Positions 14,476 to 23,152 of a stretch of 28,231 nt of DNA are shown here, piece after piece. The position numbers and the translations under genes were made by a program. The stretch lies in contig NZ_JAKJSQ010000052.1 of NCBI RefSeq assembly GCF_050337105.1, positions 1 to 28,231 of the forward strand, given 5' to 3'. Position 1 is the first letter of the stretch, and each line of letters starts with the position of its first letter. Source of the DNA: Aliivibrio_A kagoshimensis. GTDB taxonomy: Bacteria > Pseudomonadota > Gammaproteobacteria > Enterobacterales > Vibrionaceae. The notes under the pieces were generated by a model that saw only the letters and a program-made list of their open reading frames with translations, ran no database searches and had not been told where the DNA came from.

Positions 14476-15196
14476 AGCCTTTCTCCTCGAGCTCTTTCAC
14501 TAATGTGTCATCACCTGATTTTACGATCTTGCCATCAACCATAACGTGTACGAAATCGGGTTTGATGTAGTCAAGAATACGTTGGTAGTGTGTGACCACA
14601 ATAAAGGAGCGCTGCCCATCACGCAGGGCATTGACCCCTTCAGACACCGCTTTTAGTGCATCGATATCCAAACCCGAGTCCGTTTCATCCAAAATGCATA
14701 AATTGGGCTCTAACACGGCCATTTGCAAAATGTCGTTACGTTTCTTCTCTCCTCCAGAAAAACCTTCATTCACAGAACGATCCAAAAGGTGTAGCGGCAT
14801 TTTGAGCAGTTGCGCTTTTTCTTTTAGTAGATGTTCAAAATCAAAGCGATCCAGCTCTGGTCGCTGTTGATATTGTCGAATACTATTTAATGACGTTCGT
14901 AAGAACAGACGGTTGCTGACACCTGGAATCTCCACTGGATATTGAAAAGCCAAAAAGACACCTTCTCCCGCCCGATCATTTGCATCCAGTTCAACTAGGT
15001 TTTTAGTGCCGAACACTATTGTTCCCTTCGTTACTTCATAGGCATCATTCCCTGCAAGGGTCGAAGATAGGGTACTTTTACCAGAGCCATTTGGCCCCAT
15101 AATGGCATGTACTTCACCGGGAAGAATGGTCAAATTAATGCCCTTGAGGATGTCATTATCCTCAGTACTAACGTGTAAATTTTTAATCTCTAACAT
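14459..15196 (-). CDS. sufC: Fe-S assembly ATPase SufC
   Basis: A 245-aa soluble ABC-type ATPase that dimerises on ATP and drives conformational change of SufB-SufD. Walker A GPNGSGKST (34-42), the SufC-typical Q-loop region FLAFQYPVEIPGV, signature FSGGEKKRNDI near 149 and Walker B CILDETDSGLD are all present. The DETDSGLD form, with the Asp after Thr, separates SufC from transport ATPases. It starts 6 nt after sufB and overlaps sufD. Confidence 0.95.
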   Translation of the reverse strand: MLEIKNLHVSTEDNDILKGINLTILPGEVHAIMGPNGSGKSTLSSTLAGNDAYEVTKGTIVFGTKNLVELDANDRAGEGVFLAFQYPVEIPGVSNRLFLRTSLNSIRQYQQRPELDRFDFEHLLKEKAQLLKMPLHLLDRSVNEGFSGGEKKRNDILQMAVLEPNLCILDETDSGLDIDALKAVSEGVNALRDGQRSFIVVTHYQRILDYIKPDFVHVMVDGKIVKSGDDTLVKELEEKGYGWIS

Positions 15197-15202
15197 AATG
15201 AG

Positions 15203-16666
15203 TTAACCCACACTGTGTTCAAGGCTGATAGAAAGAAGCTTTTGTGCATCCACCGCAAATTCGAGTGGCAATTCAGATAACACATCCTTACAGAATCCAT
15301 TCACTATCATTGAGATAGCGTCATCTTCACTGATACCGCGCTGGACACAATAAAATAACTGGTCTTCACCAATACGAGAGGTAGTGGCTTCGTGCTCTAT
15401 TTGAGCGCTTGGGTTGCGAACATCAACGGTGGGAAAAGTATGAGCACCACTCTGATCCCCAATGAGCATGGAGTCACACTGAGTAAAATTGCGTGCACCA
15501 TAAGCCCCTGGTAACACTTTCACTAATCCACGATAACTGTTTTCACTTTTTCCTGCTGAAATACCTTTTGCGATAATAGTCGATTTGGTATGTCTACCGA
15601 TGTGAATCATTTTGGTTCCTGTATCTGCTCGCTGCGAACCATTGGTGAGCGCTACCGAGAAAAACTCACCGACGGAATGGTCACCTTTTAGAATAACGCT
15701 TGGGTATTTCCAAGTAATTGCCGAGCCGGTTTCAGATTGCGTCCACGACATTTTGCTGTTTGCACCCTCACAAATCGCACGTTTAGTCACAAAATTTAAA
15801 ATGCCGCCTTCCGATCCCTCTTCGCCGGAGAACCAATTTTGTACTGTGGAATATTTCACTTCGGCATCTTGATGAATAATCACTTCGACCACCGCAGCAT
15901 GGAGCTGATAAGTGTCTCGAACTGGCGCTGAACAGCCTTCGATATAACTTACATAAGCGCCTTTATCTGCGATCAAGATAGTGCGCTCGAACTGCCCCGT
16001 TTTAGCTTGATTAATGCGAAAATACGTCGACAGCTCACGCGGGCAACGCACACCAGGAGGAATGTATATAAACGTACCATCAGAGGCGACCGCAGCATTA
16101 AGCGCAGCGAAAAAGTTATCTTCAATAGAGACCACCGAGCCTAAATAGCGCTGCACTAACTCAGGATATTCTTGAATCGCATCACTAAACGAACAAAATA
16201 TAATGCCCTGCTCTTTCAGTTGCTGATGATACGTCGTGGCGACTGACACAGAATCAAATATGGCATCGACCGCGATATTAGAACCTTCTCGTACAGGGAC
16301 GCCTAATTGCTCAAACGCATCCGCCACTTCTTCAGTTAAGAACGCGTTAGTCGCGTCGCTTTTCTCTTCAGTGTCACAAGAGTCGCAACTTGGCGCAGAA
16401 TAGTAACTGTAATCTTGATAATCGAGTGCTGGGTATTCCGCTTTTAACCAGTGAGGTTCTTCCATCGTTTGCCACTGTTCAAAAGCGGATAAACGAAACG
16501 CTAGCATCCATTCTGGTTCGTTACGCCGCGCTGATATCGCACGAACCACATCTTCATTTATGCCTTTTTCAAGCGTGTCATTCTTGATGTCGGTATAAAA
16601 ACCTTCTTTGTAGTTTGTTTGGTTTATCACCTGCTTAATGTCAGCCTGAATGTCGGGTTTACTCAT
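15203..16666 (-). CDS. sufB: Fe-S assembly scaffold subunit SufB
   Basis: A 487-aa central scaffold subunit, against 495 in E. coli. It receives sulfur from SufE and builds the cluster with SufD. The C-terminal half shows the SufB core: SKMSWTQSETGSAITWKYPS, GDHSVGEFFSVALT, TKSTIIAKGISAG, and NFTQCDSMLIG near residue 397, containing the Cys equivalent to the essential Cys405. An extra cysteine motif, CDSCDTEEK near 94-102, occurs in the N-terminal variable region. It begins 3 nt after sufA. Confidence 0.95.
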   Translation of the reverse strand: MSKPDIQADIKQVINQTNYKEGFYTDIKNDTLEKGINEDVVRAISARRNEPEWMLAFRLSAFEQWQTMEEPHWLKAEYPALDYQDYSYYSAPSCDSCDTEEKSDATNAFLTEEVADAFEQLGVPVREGSNIAVDAIFDSVSVATTYHQQLKEQGIIFCSFSDAIQEYPELVQRYLGSVVSIEDNFFAALNAAVASDGTFIYIPPGVRCPRELSTYFRINQAKTGQFERTILIADKGAYVSYIEGCSAPVRDTYQLHAAVVEVIIHQDAEVKYSTVQNWFSGEEGSEGGILNFVTKRAICEGANSKMSWTQSETGSAITWKYPSVILKGDHSVGEFFSVALTNGSQRADTGTKMIHIGRHTKSTIIAKGISAGKSENSYRGLVKVLPGAYGARNFTQCDSMLIGDQSGAHTFPTVDVRNPSAQIEHEATTSRIGEDQLFYCVQRGISEDDAISMIVNGFCKDVLSELPLEFAVDAQKLLSISLEHSVG

Positions 16667-16669
16667 CGG

Positions 16670-17038
16670 TTAAACTCCAAAACTTTCACCGCAACCACAT
16701 TCGTTTTTAACGTTAGGATTGTTATAAATAAAAGATTGATTTAATCCCTGACGCACAAAATCAATTTCAGTTCCGTCAATTATTGGCATCGCACTTAATG
16801 TGACGAAGAAAGCACAACCATTAGACTCAAACTTTACATCATCAAATTGTGGCACTTCAGATTGCTCAATCACATAGGCATACCCAGTACAACCCGATGC
16901 CTTAATTGAAAAACGAACGATCATATCTGACTTTGATAACTCAACAATCCTTTTTGCTGCACAAGGGGTTGTGGTTACTCCAGACCAACTCTGATCTTGA
17001 ATATTAAACTCTTCTACCCCTTTTCTGTCACTTACCAT
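16670..17038 (-). CDS. sufA: A-type Fe-S carrier SufA
   Basis: A 122-aa carrier, the same length as E. coli SufA, that receives clusters from SufBCD and delivers them to target enzymes. The three ligand cysteines are C50, C114 and C116 (SGCTG and NECGCGESFGV), matching E. coli positions exactly. It is the first gene of sufABCDSE. Its ribosome site AGAGG lies in a small hairpin (17044-17058) 5 nt from the ATG, and a Fur box overlaps its promoter, so induction by iron starvation is likely. Confidence 0.95.
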   Translation of the reverse strand: MVSDRKGVEEFNIQDQSWSGVTTTPCAAKRIVELSKSDMIVRFSIKASGCTGYAYVIEQSEVPQFDDVKFESNGCAFFVTLSAMPIIDGTEIDFVRQGLNQSFIYNNPNVKNECGCGESFGV

Positions 17039-17043
17039 GCTTT

Positions 17044-17058
17044 ATACCTCTTAGGTAT
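17044..17058 (-). other. Hairpin over the sufA ribosome binding site
   Basis: ATACCT and AGGTAT form a perfect 6-bp stem with a 3-nt loop. On the minus strand the loop and 3' arm contain AAGAGG, the likely ribosome site of sufA, and the stem ends 5 nt before the ATG. It could damp translation or be an operator; both are inference. Confidence 0.4.
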
Positions 17059-17072
17059 TAACCGAGAATCAA

Positions 17073-17100
17073 ATGATAACGCTTATCAATAACAATTCAA
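17073..17100 (-). promoter_or_regulatory. suf promoter overlapped by a Fur box
   Basis: On the minus strand TTGAAT (17095-17100) and TATCAT (17073-17078) are a -35/-10 pair with a 16-bp spacer. A palindrome TGATAACGCTTATCA (17074-17088) covers the -10 and part of the spacer and closely matches the Fur 7-1-7 consensus. Fur bound there would block the promoter when iron is plentiful, as known for suf in E. coli. Confidence 0.7.
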
Positions 17101-17211
17101 CCATATTAAATATATGCCTAATAAAAAATCGCATCGAATAAGGATGTTCCGCCCATTTTTACATCATGTAGTTATTTTTTTACTTGCAAGCACAACATAT
17201 AGATAGCAATA

Positions 17212-17226
17212 TGATAATGATTATCA
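17212..17226 (+). promoter_or_regulatory. Fur box of the nrdHIEF operon
   Basis: TGATAATGATTATCA is a perfect 7-1-7 palindrome, the ideal Fur core. It ends 25 bp before the nrdH start and overlaps a TATGAT -10 candidate (17210-17215). Repression of class Ib ribonucleotide reductase by Fur is established in E. coli, so the same control is expected here. Confidence 0.85.
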
Positions 17227-17251
17227 TTTAATTTCACTATTAAGGATCGTT

Positions 17252-17479
17252 ATGGACATCATCGTTTACTCAAAACCCAACTGCGTACAGTGTGAAGCCA
17301 CCAAAAAACTTCTCGATACAAAGGGGATCACCTATCAAGTTATCGACTTACATCGTGATGAGATGGCACTACAAAAAGTCGTAGCTCTCGGATACCGAGA
17401 AGTGCCTGTTGTCGTGACAAGCTCCTCGCATTGGTCTGGTTTTCGCCCTGGAATGATTAATCAATTATGTCTCAATTAA
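17252..17479 (+). CDS. nrdH: Glutaredoxin-like protein NrdH
   Basis: A 75-aa thioredoxin-fold electron donor for the class Ib ribonucleotide reductase. The redox motif is CVQC (11-14) and the NrdH-specific WSGFRP is at 60-65, preceded by the cis-proline stretch EVPVV. NrdH looks like a glutaredoxin but is reduced by thioredoxin reductase. AAGGA stands 7 nt before the ATG. It is the first gene of nrdHIEF, just below a Fur box, and overlaps nrdI by 13 nt. Confidence 0.95.
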   Translation: MDIIVYSKPNCVQCEATKKLLDTKGITYQVIDLHRDEMALQKVVALGYREVPVVVTSSSHWSGFRPGMINQLCLN

Positions 17480-17868
17480 TCTACTTTTCTAGCCAGTCTG
17501 GTAACACTCAGCGCTTTATCGAAAAGCTCAACTTACCCGCAACACGCTTACCCATTAACGAGGAAGCATCCGTTCCCCATATTACGCAAAAGTTCGTTTT
17601 AATCAGTCCGACTTACGCAGATGGATACGGGCGAGGCGCAGTACCACAAAGTGTGATTCGCCTGTTAAATCGTCAAGAAAATAGGTCATGTTTACAGGGT
17701 GTGATTGCTACGGGTAATCGCAACTTTGGTCAACTTTTTGCTAATGCCGGTGATGTGATAGCAAAAAAATGTCAGGTTCCAGTGCTCTATCGATTTGAGC
17801 TCGCGGGAACCGATCTCGATGTATTACGAGTTCGTGAAGGGCTCAAACAGTTTTGGTTATCCTTATGA
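17467..17868 (+). CDS. nrdI: Flavodoxin-like activator NrdI
   Basis: A 133-aa FMN protein that supplies superoxide or peroxide to form the dimanganese-tyrosyl radical in NrdF. The FMN phosphate loop is SSQSGNT (8-14); SPTYADG near 48-54 and ATGNRNFGQ near 82-90 are the other flavin-contacting loops. The length fits the family. It overlaps nrdH upstream and its stop overlaps the nrdE start (ATGA), showing tight translational coupling. Confidence 0.95.
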   Translation: MSQLIYFSSQSGNTQRFIEKLNLPATRLPINEEASVPHITQKFVLISPTYADGYGRGAVPQSVIRLLNRQENRSCLQGVIATGNRNFGQLFANAGDVIAKKCQVPVLYRFELAGTDLDVLRVREGLKQFWLSL

Positions 17869-20027
17869 CAAATAACATAACGACAAATTCAACGCCTAGA
17901 AATACTGAGTTTTCAAACGATCTCGATTATTACGCGCTCAACGCCATGTTGAACATATTAGACACTGAAGGCCATATTCAGTTTGATGCGGATAGAGAAT
18001 CAGTTCGACAATACCTGTTACAGCACATCCATCAAAACACGCGACATTTTCAAAACTTACGCCAAAAAATCGATTACCTCACCACTGAAAATTACTATGA
18101 AATAGATGTATTACACCAATATTCATGGCGTTTTATACAATCTATTTGGCTAGCTGCTTTTGAGTTTGACTATCGATTTGACACCTTTATGGGCGCGTAT
18201 AAGTTCTACACCTCTTACGCATTGAAAACTCGTGACGGAAAGCAGTATTTAGAGAGCTTAGAAGACCGCGTCATAATGACCGCACTACTGCTCGCTCAAG
18301 GTGATGAGTTACTCGCCATGCAGTTAGTGGAAGAGATAATCAGTGGCCGTTTTCAACCTGCAACGCCAACGTTTCTTAATGCAGGAAAATGCAGCCGAGG
18401 CGAGTTAATCTCCTGCTTTTTGCTTCGTATTGAAGACAACATGGAAAGCATTGGACGCGCGATTAACTCATCTCTTCAATTATCGCGTAAAGGAGGGGGC
18501 GTAGCCCTAACACTTTCAAACCTTCGAGAACAAGGCGCGCCAATTAAAGGGATAGAAAACCAATCTTCAGGGGTGATACCCGTGATGAAATTGCTTGAAG
18601 ACAGCTTTTCATACGCCAACCAACTTGGGGCTCGCCAAGGTGCTGGCGCGGTTTATTTGCATGCGCATCATCCAGACATTCTGAGTTTTCTTGATACAAA
18701 GCGTGAAAATGCGGATGAGAAAATCAGGATTAAAACCCTAAGCTTAGGGGTGGTTATTCCTGATATCACTTTCGAACTCGCCAAAACCGATGAAGAGATG
18801 CATTTATTCTCACCTTACGACGTTGAAAGGGTTTATGGGCAACCATTTTCAGAGCTTTCTATCAGCGATTTGTATGATGAAATGGTCGCCGACGACCGCA
18901 TAAAAAAATCGCAGATAAATGCTCGTCAATTCTTCCAAACACTGGCAGAAGTTCAATTTGAGTCTGGCTACCCTTACATCATGTTTGAAGATACCGTCAA
19001 TAAGTCAAACCCCATTGATGGTCGAATTTCCATGTCGAATCTGTGTTCAGAAATCCTACAGGTGAATGACGCGTCGACTTATAGGGATGACTTAAGTTAC
19101 AAACATGTGGGCTCAGATATCTCATGCAATCTCGGATCGCTCAATATCGCCAAAGTCTTGGATGGTCGTAATATCGCTCAATCGGTTGAAATGGCGGTTC
19201 GTGCATTAAATTCCGTCTCAGAAATGAGTGTTATTGACAGTGTTCCATCAGTAAAAAAAGGCAACGAAAACAGTCATGCCATCGGTTTAGGTCAAATGAA
19301 TCTTCATGGGTTTCTTGCTCGAGAGCACATTCATTATGGCAGCCCAGAAGCATTGGATTTTACCAATGTCTATTTCGCCACCGTACTTTATCACTGCCTA
19401 AAAACATCCAACCAACTCGCAATAGAAAAGAAGGCCACATTCACTGGATTCGCGCAATCTACGTACGCAAGCGGTCAATTTTTTGATAAGTACTTACGCG
19501 ACGACTTTGTTGCTAAAACGCAGTGCATAAAGAAGCTTTTGACTAGGTTCGGGTTCACTGAGCCAACTAAAAGAGAGTGGCATACGCTGAAACAATCAAT
19601 CATAGAACATGGTTTGTATAATCGAAATTTACAAGCAGTTCCTCCTACAGGCTCCATCAGTTACATCAACAATTCAACGGCTTCCATACACCCTATAACA
19701 TCAAAAATAGAGATCAGGAAAGAGGGGAAAATTGGACGGATTTACTACCCTGCTCCCTATCTAACTAACGATAATCTTGAGTTCTATCGTGATGCTTATG
19801 AGATTGGCGCCACCGCCATTATCGATACTTATGCTGTTGCGACTCAACATGTGGACCAAGGTCTTTCTCTCACTCTATTTTTCCCAGACACCACCACCAC
19901 GCGAGACATCAATAAAATGCAAATTTATGCGTGGAAAAAAGGCATTAAAACACTCTATTACATCCGTTTACGTCAAAACGCTTTGGAAGGTACACACATT
20001 GAAGGTTGTGTCTCTTGTAGCCTATAA
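17865..20027 (+). CDS. nrdE: Class Ib ribonucleotide reductase large subunit NrdE
   Basis: A 720-aa catalytic subunit that reduces ribonucleoside diphosphates. Counting from the ATG at 17865, C184 (LISCFLL) and C421 (SCNLGS) are the reducing pair, N392-C394-E396 (NLCSE) hold the thiyl radical and its partners, and the C-terminal CVSC passes electrons from NrdH. Motif PPTGSISYINN near 602 binds the substrate phosphate. There is no N-terminal ATP cone, typical of class Ib. The ATG at 17865 is preferred to a TTG 12 nt upstream because it overlaps the nrdI stop as ATGA. Regulation follows the operon's Fur box. Confidence 0.95.
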   Translation: MTNNITTNSTPRNTEFSNDLDYYALNAMLNILDTEGHIQFDADRESVRQYLLQHIHQNTRHFQNLRQKIDYLTTENYYEIDVLHQYSWRFIQSIWLAAFEFDYRFDTFMGAYKFYTSYALKTRDGKQYLESLEDRVIMTALLLAQGDELLAMQLVEEIISGRFQPATPTFLNAGKCSRGELISCFLLRIEDNMESIGRAINSSLQLSRKGGGVALTLSNLREQGAPIKGIENQSSGVIPVMKLLEDSFSYANQLGARQGAGAVYLHAHHPDILSFLDTKRENADEKIRIKTLSLGVVIPDITFELAKTDEEMHLFSPYDVERVYGQPFSELSISDLYDEMVADDRIKKSQINARQFFQTLAEVQFESGYPYIMFEDTVNKSNPIDGRISMSNLCSEILQVNDASTYRDDLSYKHVGSDISCNLGSLNIAKVLDGRNIAQSVEMAVRALNSVSEMSVIDSVPSVKKGNENSHAIGLGQMNLHGFLAREHIHYGSPEALDFTNVYFATVLYHCLKTSNQLAIEKKATFTGFAQSTYASGQFFDKYLRDDFVAKTQCIKKLLTRFGFTEPTKREWHTLKQSIIEHGLYNRNLQAVPPTGSISYINNSTASIHPITSKIEIRKEGKIGRIYYPAPYLTNDNLEFYRDAYEIGATAIIDTYAVATQHVDQGLSLTLFFPDTTTTRDINKMQIYAWKKGIKTLYYIRLRQNALEGTHIEGCVSCSL

Positions 20028-20038
20028 GGAAAATCATA

Positions 20039-21013
20039 ATGAATGCTCAAATAACGTCCCCGATTGCTCGGGCGATTAACTGGAATCACCTTGAAGATGA
20101 AAAAGACCTTGAGATCTGGAATCGACTGACGGTTAACTTTTGGTTGCCTGAAAAAATCCCACTCTCCAATGACATTCCAAGTTGGAACCAGTTGAGTGAC
20201 CAACAACAGCAGTTAACCATTCGCATATTCACGGGATTAACTCTGCTCGATACCATACAGAACACTGTCGGTGCTCCAGCCCTAATACCTGATGCGTTAA
20301 CGCTCCATGAAGAAGCCGTGCTCACCAACATCGCTTTTATGGAAGCGGTGCATGCACGCAGTTACTCCTCTGTTTTTTCCACACTATGCACGACACCTCA
20401 AATCAACGATGCTTTTCGTTGGTCGGAGGAAAACGTGCACTTACAACGAAAAGCAGAGCTGATCTTGCAAGAATATGATGCAAAAAATGACCCTCTTAAA
20501 AAGAAAGTTGCCAGCGTTTTATTAGAAAGCTTTTTGTTCTATTCCGGGTTTTATTTGCCTATGTATTGGTCTAGCCGAGCCAAGTTAACCAATACCGCCG
20601 ATCTAATCCGTTTGATCATTCGCGATGAAGCGATACATGGTTACTACATCGGTTATAAATTTCAGGTTAAATACCAAACACTCTCTTCTGAAGAGCAGAT
20701 GGTGTTAAAAGATTACGCATTTTCTCTGCTTTTTGAACTGTATACCGTTGAGTGTGATTACACAGAAGCGCTCTATGGCCCTGTTGGTTTAGTTGATGAT
20801 GTAAAACAGTTTTTGCATTACAACGCCAATAAAGCACTCATGAACTTAGGGTTTGAGCCTCTGTTTAGTGATGAAGATTGCCAAGTAAACCCCGTTATTA
20901 TGTCGGCTTTATCACCTAATGCGGACGAGAACCACGATTTTTTCTCAGGTTCAGGTTCGTCGTATTTTATTGGACAAACAGTAGCAACTGAAGATCAAGA
21001 TTGGGATTTTTGA
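20039..21013 (+). CDS. nrdF: Class Ib ribonucleotide reductase radical subunit NrdF
   Basis: A 324-aa ferritin-fold protein that holds the metal-tyrosyl radical cofactor, dimanganese in vivo under iron limitation. All ligands known from E. coli NrdF are present with a +4/+5 offset: D71, E102, H105, E163, E197 and H200, and the radical Tyr109 in HARSYSS. The C-terminus (ATEDQDWDF) is the acidic-aromatic tail that docks on NrdE. It starts 11 nt after nrdE. A 16-bp palindrome and then a separate Fur box follow, so the next operon is independently controlled. Confidence 0.95.
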   Translation: MNAQITSPIARAINWNHLEDEKDLEIWNRLTVNFWLPEKIPLSNDIPSWNQLSDQQQQLTIRIFTGLTLLDTIQNTVGAPALIPDALTLHEEAVLTNIAFMEAVHARSYSSVFSTLCTTPQINDAFRWSEENVHLQRKAELILQEYDAKNDPLKKKVASVLLESFLFYSGFYLPMYWSSRAKLTNTADLIRLIIRDEAIHGYYIGYKFQVKYQTLSSEEQMVLKDYAFSLLFELYTVECDYTEALYGPVGLVDDVKQFLHYNANKALMNLGFEPLFSDEDCQVNPVIMSALSPNADENHDFFSGSGSSYFIGQTVATEDQDWDF

Positions 21014-21020
21014 ACGCCTA

Positions 21021-21036
21021 CTTGATAATTATCAAG
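21021..21036. repeat. 16-bp palindrome after nrdF
   Basis: CTTGATAATTATCAAG is a perfect palindrome beginning 7 nt after the nrdF stop. As RNA it could form only a short stem without a T-run. It contains GATAAT and ATTATC overlapping by two bases, resembling a compressed Fur box, and lies 25 bp before a real one. Confidence 0.5.
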
Positions 21037-21060
21037 GGTATCAACAGACACAATAAATTA

Positions 21061-21081
21061 AAATGATAATCGTTATCATTT
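21061..21081 (+). promoter_or_regulatory. Fur box of the barrel-ABC-NnrS operon
   Basis: AATGATAATCGTTATCATT (21062-21080) is a near-perfect inverted repeat matching the 19-bp Fur consensus, flanked by A and T. It lies 46 bp before the start of the outer-membrane protein gene, and TATATT just downstream (about 21085-21090) is a possible -10. Iron-repressed transcription of the five-gene operon is inferred. Confidence 0.8.
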
Positions 21082-21126
21082 AACTATATTGCACAAACCT
21101 GTTGATTCACCCAAGGAATTCAAAAA

Positions 21127-23142
21127 ATGGAAGTACAAAACTATACCCCAAACCAAATTGGCATAGGGCTAAGAAGTACGTTATCTGTCGCTGTCTCCGT
21201 TGCATTATTGTTCTCCAGTACAGCCACTCAAGCGGAAGAGTTTATTCCCTCTCTAACTGCGCATGGAAAACCAAAACCCTATGAAGTGATGCCGCTTTAT
21301 GATCTCAATAAAGCGGGCGGTGTTATGCCCTACGTTCAAGAACAGGCTGAATCAACATTAGGTGCCGTTGACACTGTCATTAACTCAAAATCGAAAAACA
21401 TACGAGTAGGAAGTTCTTACAATAGCGCGACAGAAGGCCATGAAACTTTTGCCGATGTACGCCAAAAAGGCAGCCTATTTTATAGCCGAGCCATTATTGT
21501 TGATGAATCGGCTGGCAACTACAAAGGATCGTCAGGGGAAGAGGTTCGGTTTGGGTATGACCGTCAAGCTGCTCAAATCGTTGTAGGCACCACTCCGAGA
21601 ACCAGCACCGATATTAAACTCGTCTATGTCCGTGATGTGATTAAAGATAACAAAGTTCCCATTGCGACTGGCAATAGTTACGCCATCAGTGATGGCAGCG
21701 GCAATGTGGTGGTTGCCGATGGTTTCGGTATGGACCCTGTTGATACCGATCGCCAAGTGGCTAAGCTGATGTGGGATGAATCATTCACTCACGATGTTTT
21801 CCAAAAAATGCATCTTGAACTGTACCGTATCGATTTGGATCGTCTTGCAGACAACTACTCTCTTAGAGATACAGCAGCCCCGAAACAGCAATCAGCAAAA
21901 ATCGACCGCTCCATGAGTGGCTTTAAAGCCGACACCGATCTTAATCTATTGAGTTCGCATCTCAACTTAGCGGTAGACTATACCGCTATTAATCACGACG
22001 CCAAACGATTCGGTGGCCCAGGAACAGCAGGGCTAGAAACAGTATCCGCCTATCTTTATCCAGGGGTAGAGATGGACGAATTGCTACTTTCAGCCACTTC
22101 AGAATTTGATATCGCGCCACTGCAAACGCTGACGTTAGGTGTTAATTTTAAACACGTTTCTGCTGATGCGACCAAAGCAACACAGCAAAACTCCACCAAT
22201 CCAGGGGCGGGTAACCAAAGTGCCATGCAGCTCTATCAAACCTATTATGGTGATGTTGAGTTAAAACAGAGCGAAGGACATGCCAGCGGAAAACTGCAAT
22301 GGGACTACGATAATCAATCTGATTTAACCGCTTACGCCTCTATTGCCAACTTCTTCCGCTCGCCTGATACCCAAGAGCGTTACTTTGCGGTTTCCGCCTT
22401 TTCGCCAAATCCATCCGTGCCATTAGGCCCCACCGCACGTTCAGTGGGTAATCCAGAAATTGACTGGGAACAGCATCGCAGAGTAGAAGCCGGAGTGGGT
22501 AAATCTAGCGAAGCTTGGGTCGATTATGGTCGTACACGTGGGCATAGTATGGCGTGGCACATTGATGCTACCGCGTATTACGATGATATTAATAACTTTA
22601 TCACCCGAGACCGTGCCAGAGGGCAAACTTCTACGGGAGCCAATGATTATGCACGTATCTGGCGTAACGTAGATGCCACCATGGCAGGTTTAGAAATTGA
22701 TGCTAAGGCTAACATAACGAAAAACATCGCTTCTCGTCTGGCACTCAATTTTACTCAAGGTGAAAACAGCTCTGATAATAGAGACCTGTACTACATCGCC
22801 CCCTTCGAAGCCAACCTCTTCATTGACTACTTTGACTACTTAAGTACCGGTGGCACATGGAATATAGGCACACAAATCCGTCATGTCGCTAAACAAAACA
22901 GTGTGGATACGGATCCAACAACGGGCAGCGGTTATGACGGAGGTGAAGCAGATGCATTCACTGTGGTTAACCTATACGCAAGTGCTCAACTCAATGATCG
23001 AATCGGTCTAAAAGCCGGTGTTAACAACCTCACTGACAAGTCCTATACCGATACGATGGCGAAGTTCCCATTAGAGGGAAATCGAGTTCTGGTAGAAGCA
23101 CCCGAACGTAACTTCTACGTCGCGATAACAGCCAACTTTTAA
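21127..23142 (+). CDS. TonB-dependent-receptor-type barrel (OprC/NosA-like) with reduced plug
   Basis: A 671-aa outer-membrane protein. Residues 1-36 are a signal peptide ending STATQA. The body has the alternating strands of a large 22-strand-type barrel, a NNLTDKSYTD motif near 636 typical of TonB-dependent receptors, and ends in phenylalanine as these barrels do. Segments such as LADNYSLR followed by a conserved DRS...G and an RFGGP loop recall the copper receptors OprC/NosA. The first barrel strand seems to begin near residue 91 (NIRVGSSY), leaving about 54 mature residues where a plug of 130-150 is expected; no TonB box and no plug motifs (IRG, DGV) are seen. The ATG has AAGGA 9 nt upstream, and no open extension upstream could supply a plug. 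It is the first gene of a Fur-box operon with an ABC importer. Substrate unknown; copper or another metal complex is a guess by family. Confidence 0.8.
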   Translation: MEVQNYTPNQIGIGLRSTLSVAVSVALLFSSTATQAEEFIPSLTAHGKPKPYEVMPLYDLNKAGGVMPYVQEQAESTLGAVDTVINSKSKNIRVGSSYNSATEGHETFADVRQKGSLFYSRAIIVDESAGNYKGSSGEEVRFGYDRQAAQIVVGTTPRTSTDIKLVYVRDVIKDNKVPIATGNSYAISDGSGNVVVADGFGMDPVDTDRQVAKLMWDESFTHDVFQKMHLELYRIDLDRLADNYSLRDTAAPKQQSAKIDRSMSGFKADTDLNLLSSHLNLAVDYTAINHDAKRFGGPGTAGLETVSAYLYPGVEMDELLLSATSEFDIAPLQTLTLGVNFKHVSADATKATQQNSTNPGAGNQSAMQLYQTYYGDVELKQSEGHASGKLQWDYDNQSDLTAYASIANFFRSPDTQERYFAVSAFSPNPSVPLGPTARSVGNPEIDWEQHRRVEAGVGKSSEAWVDYGRTRGHSMAWHIDATAYYDDINNFITRDRARGQTSTGANDYARIWRNVDATMAGLEIDAKANITKNIASRLALNFTQGENSSDNRDLYYIAPFEANLFIDYFDYLSTGGTWNIGTQIRHVAKQNSVDTDPTTGSGYDGGEADAFTVVNLYASAQLNDRIGLKAGVNNLTDKSYTDTMAKFPLEGNRVLVEAPERNFYVAITANF

Positions 23143-23152
23143 GGGAAAAATA

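Noticed and set aside
17853..17867. Upstream TTG start for nrdE (724 aa)
   Set aside because: The ATG at 17865 overlaps the nrdI stop as ATGA, the usual coupling arrangement, and the extra four residues have no support.
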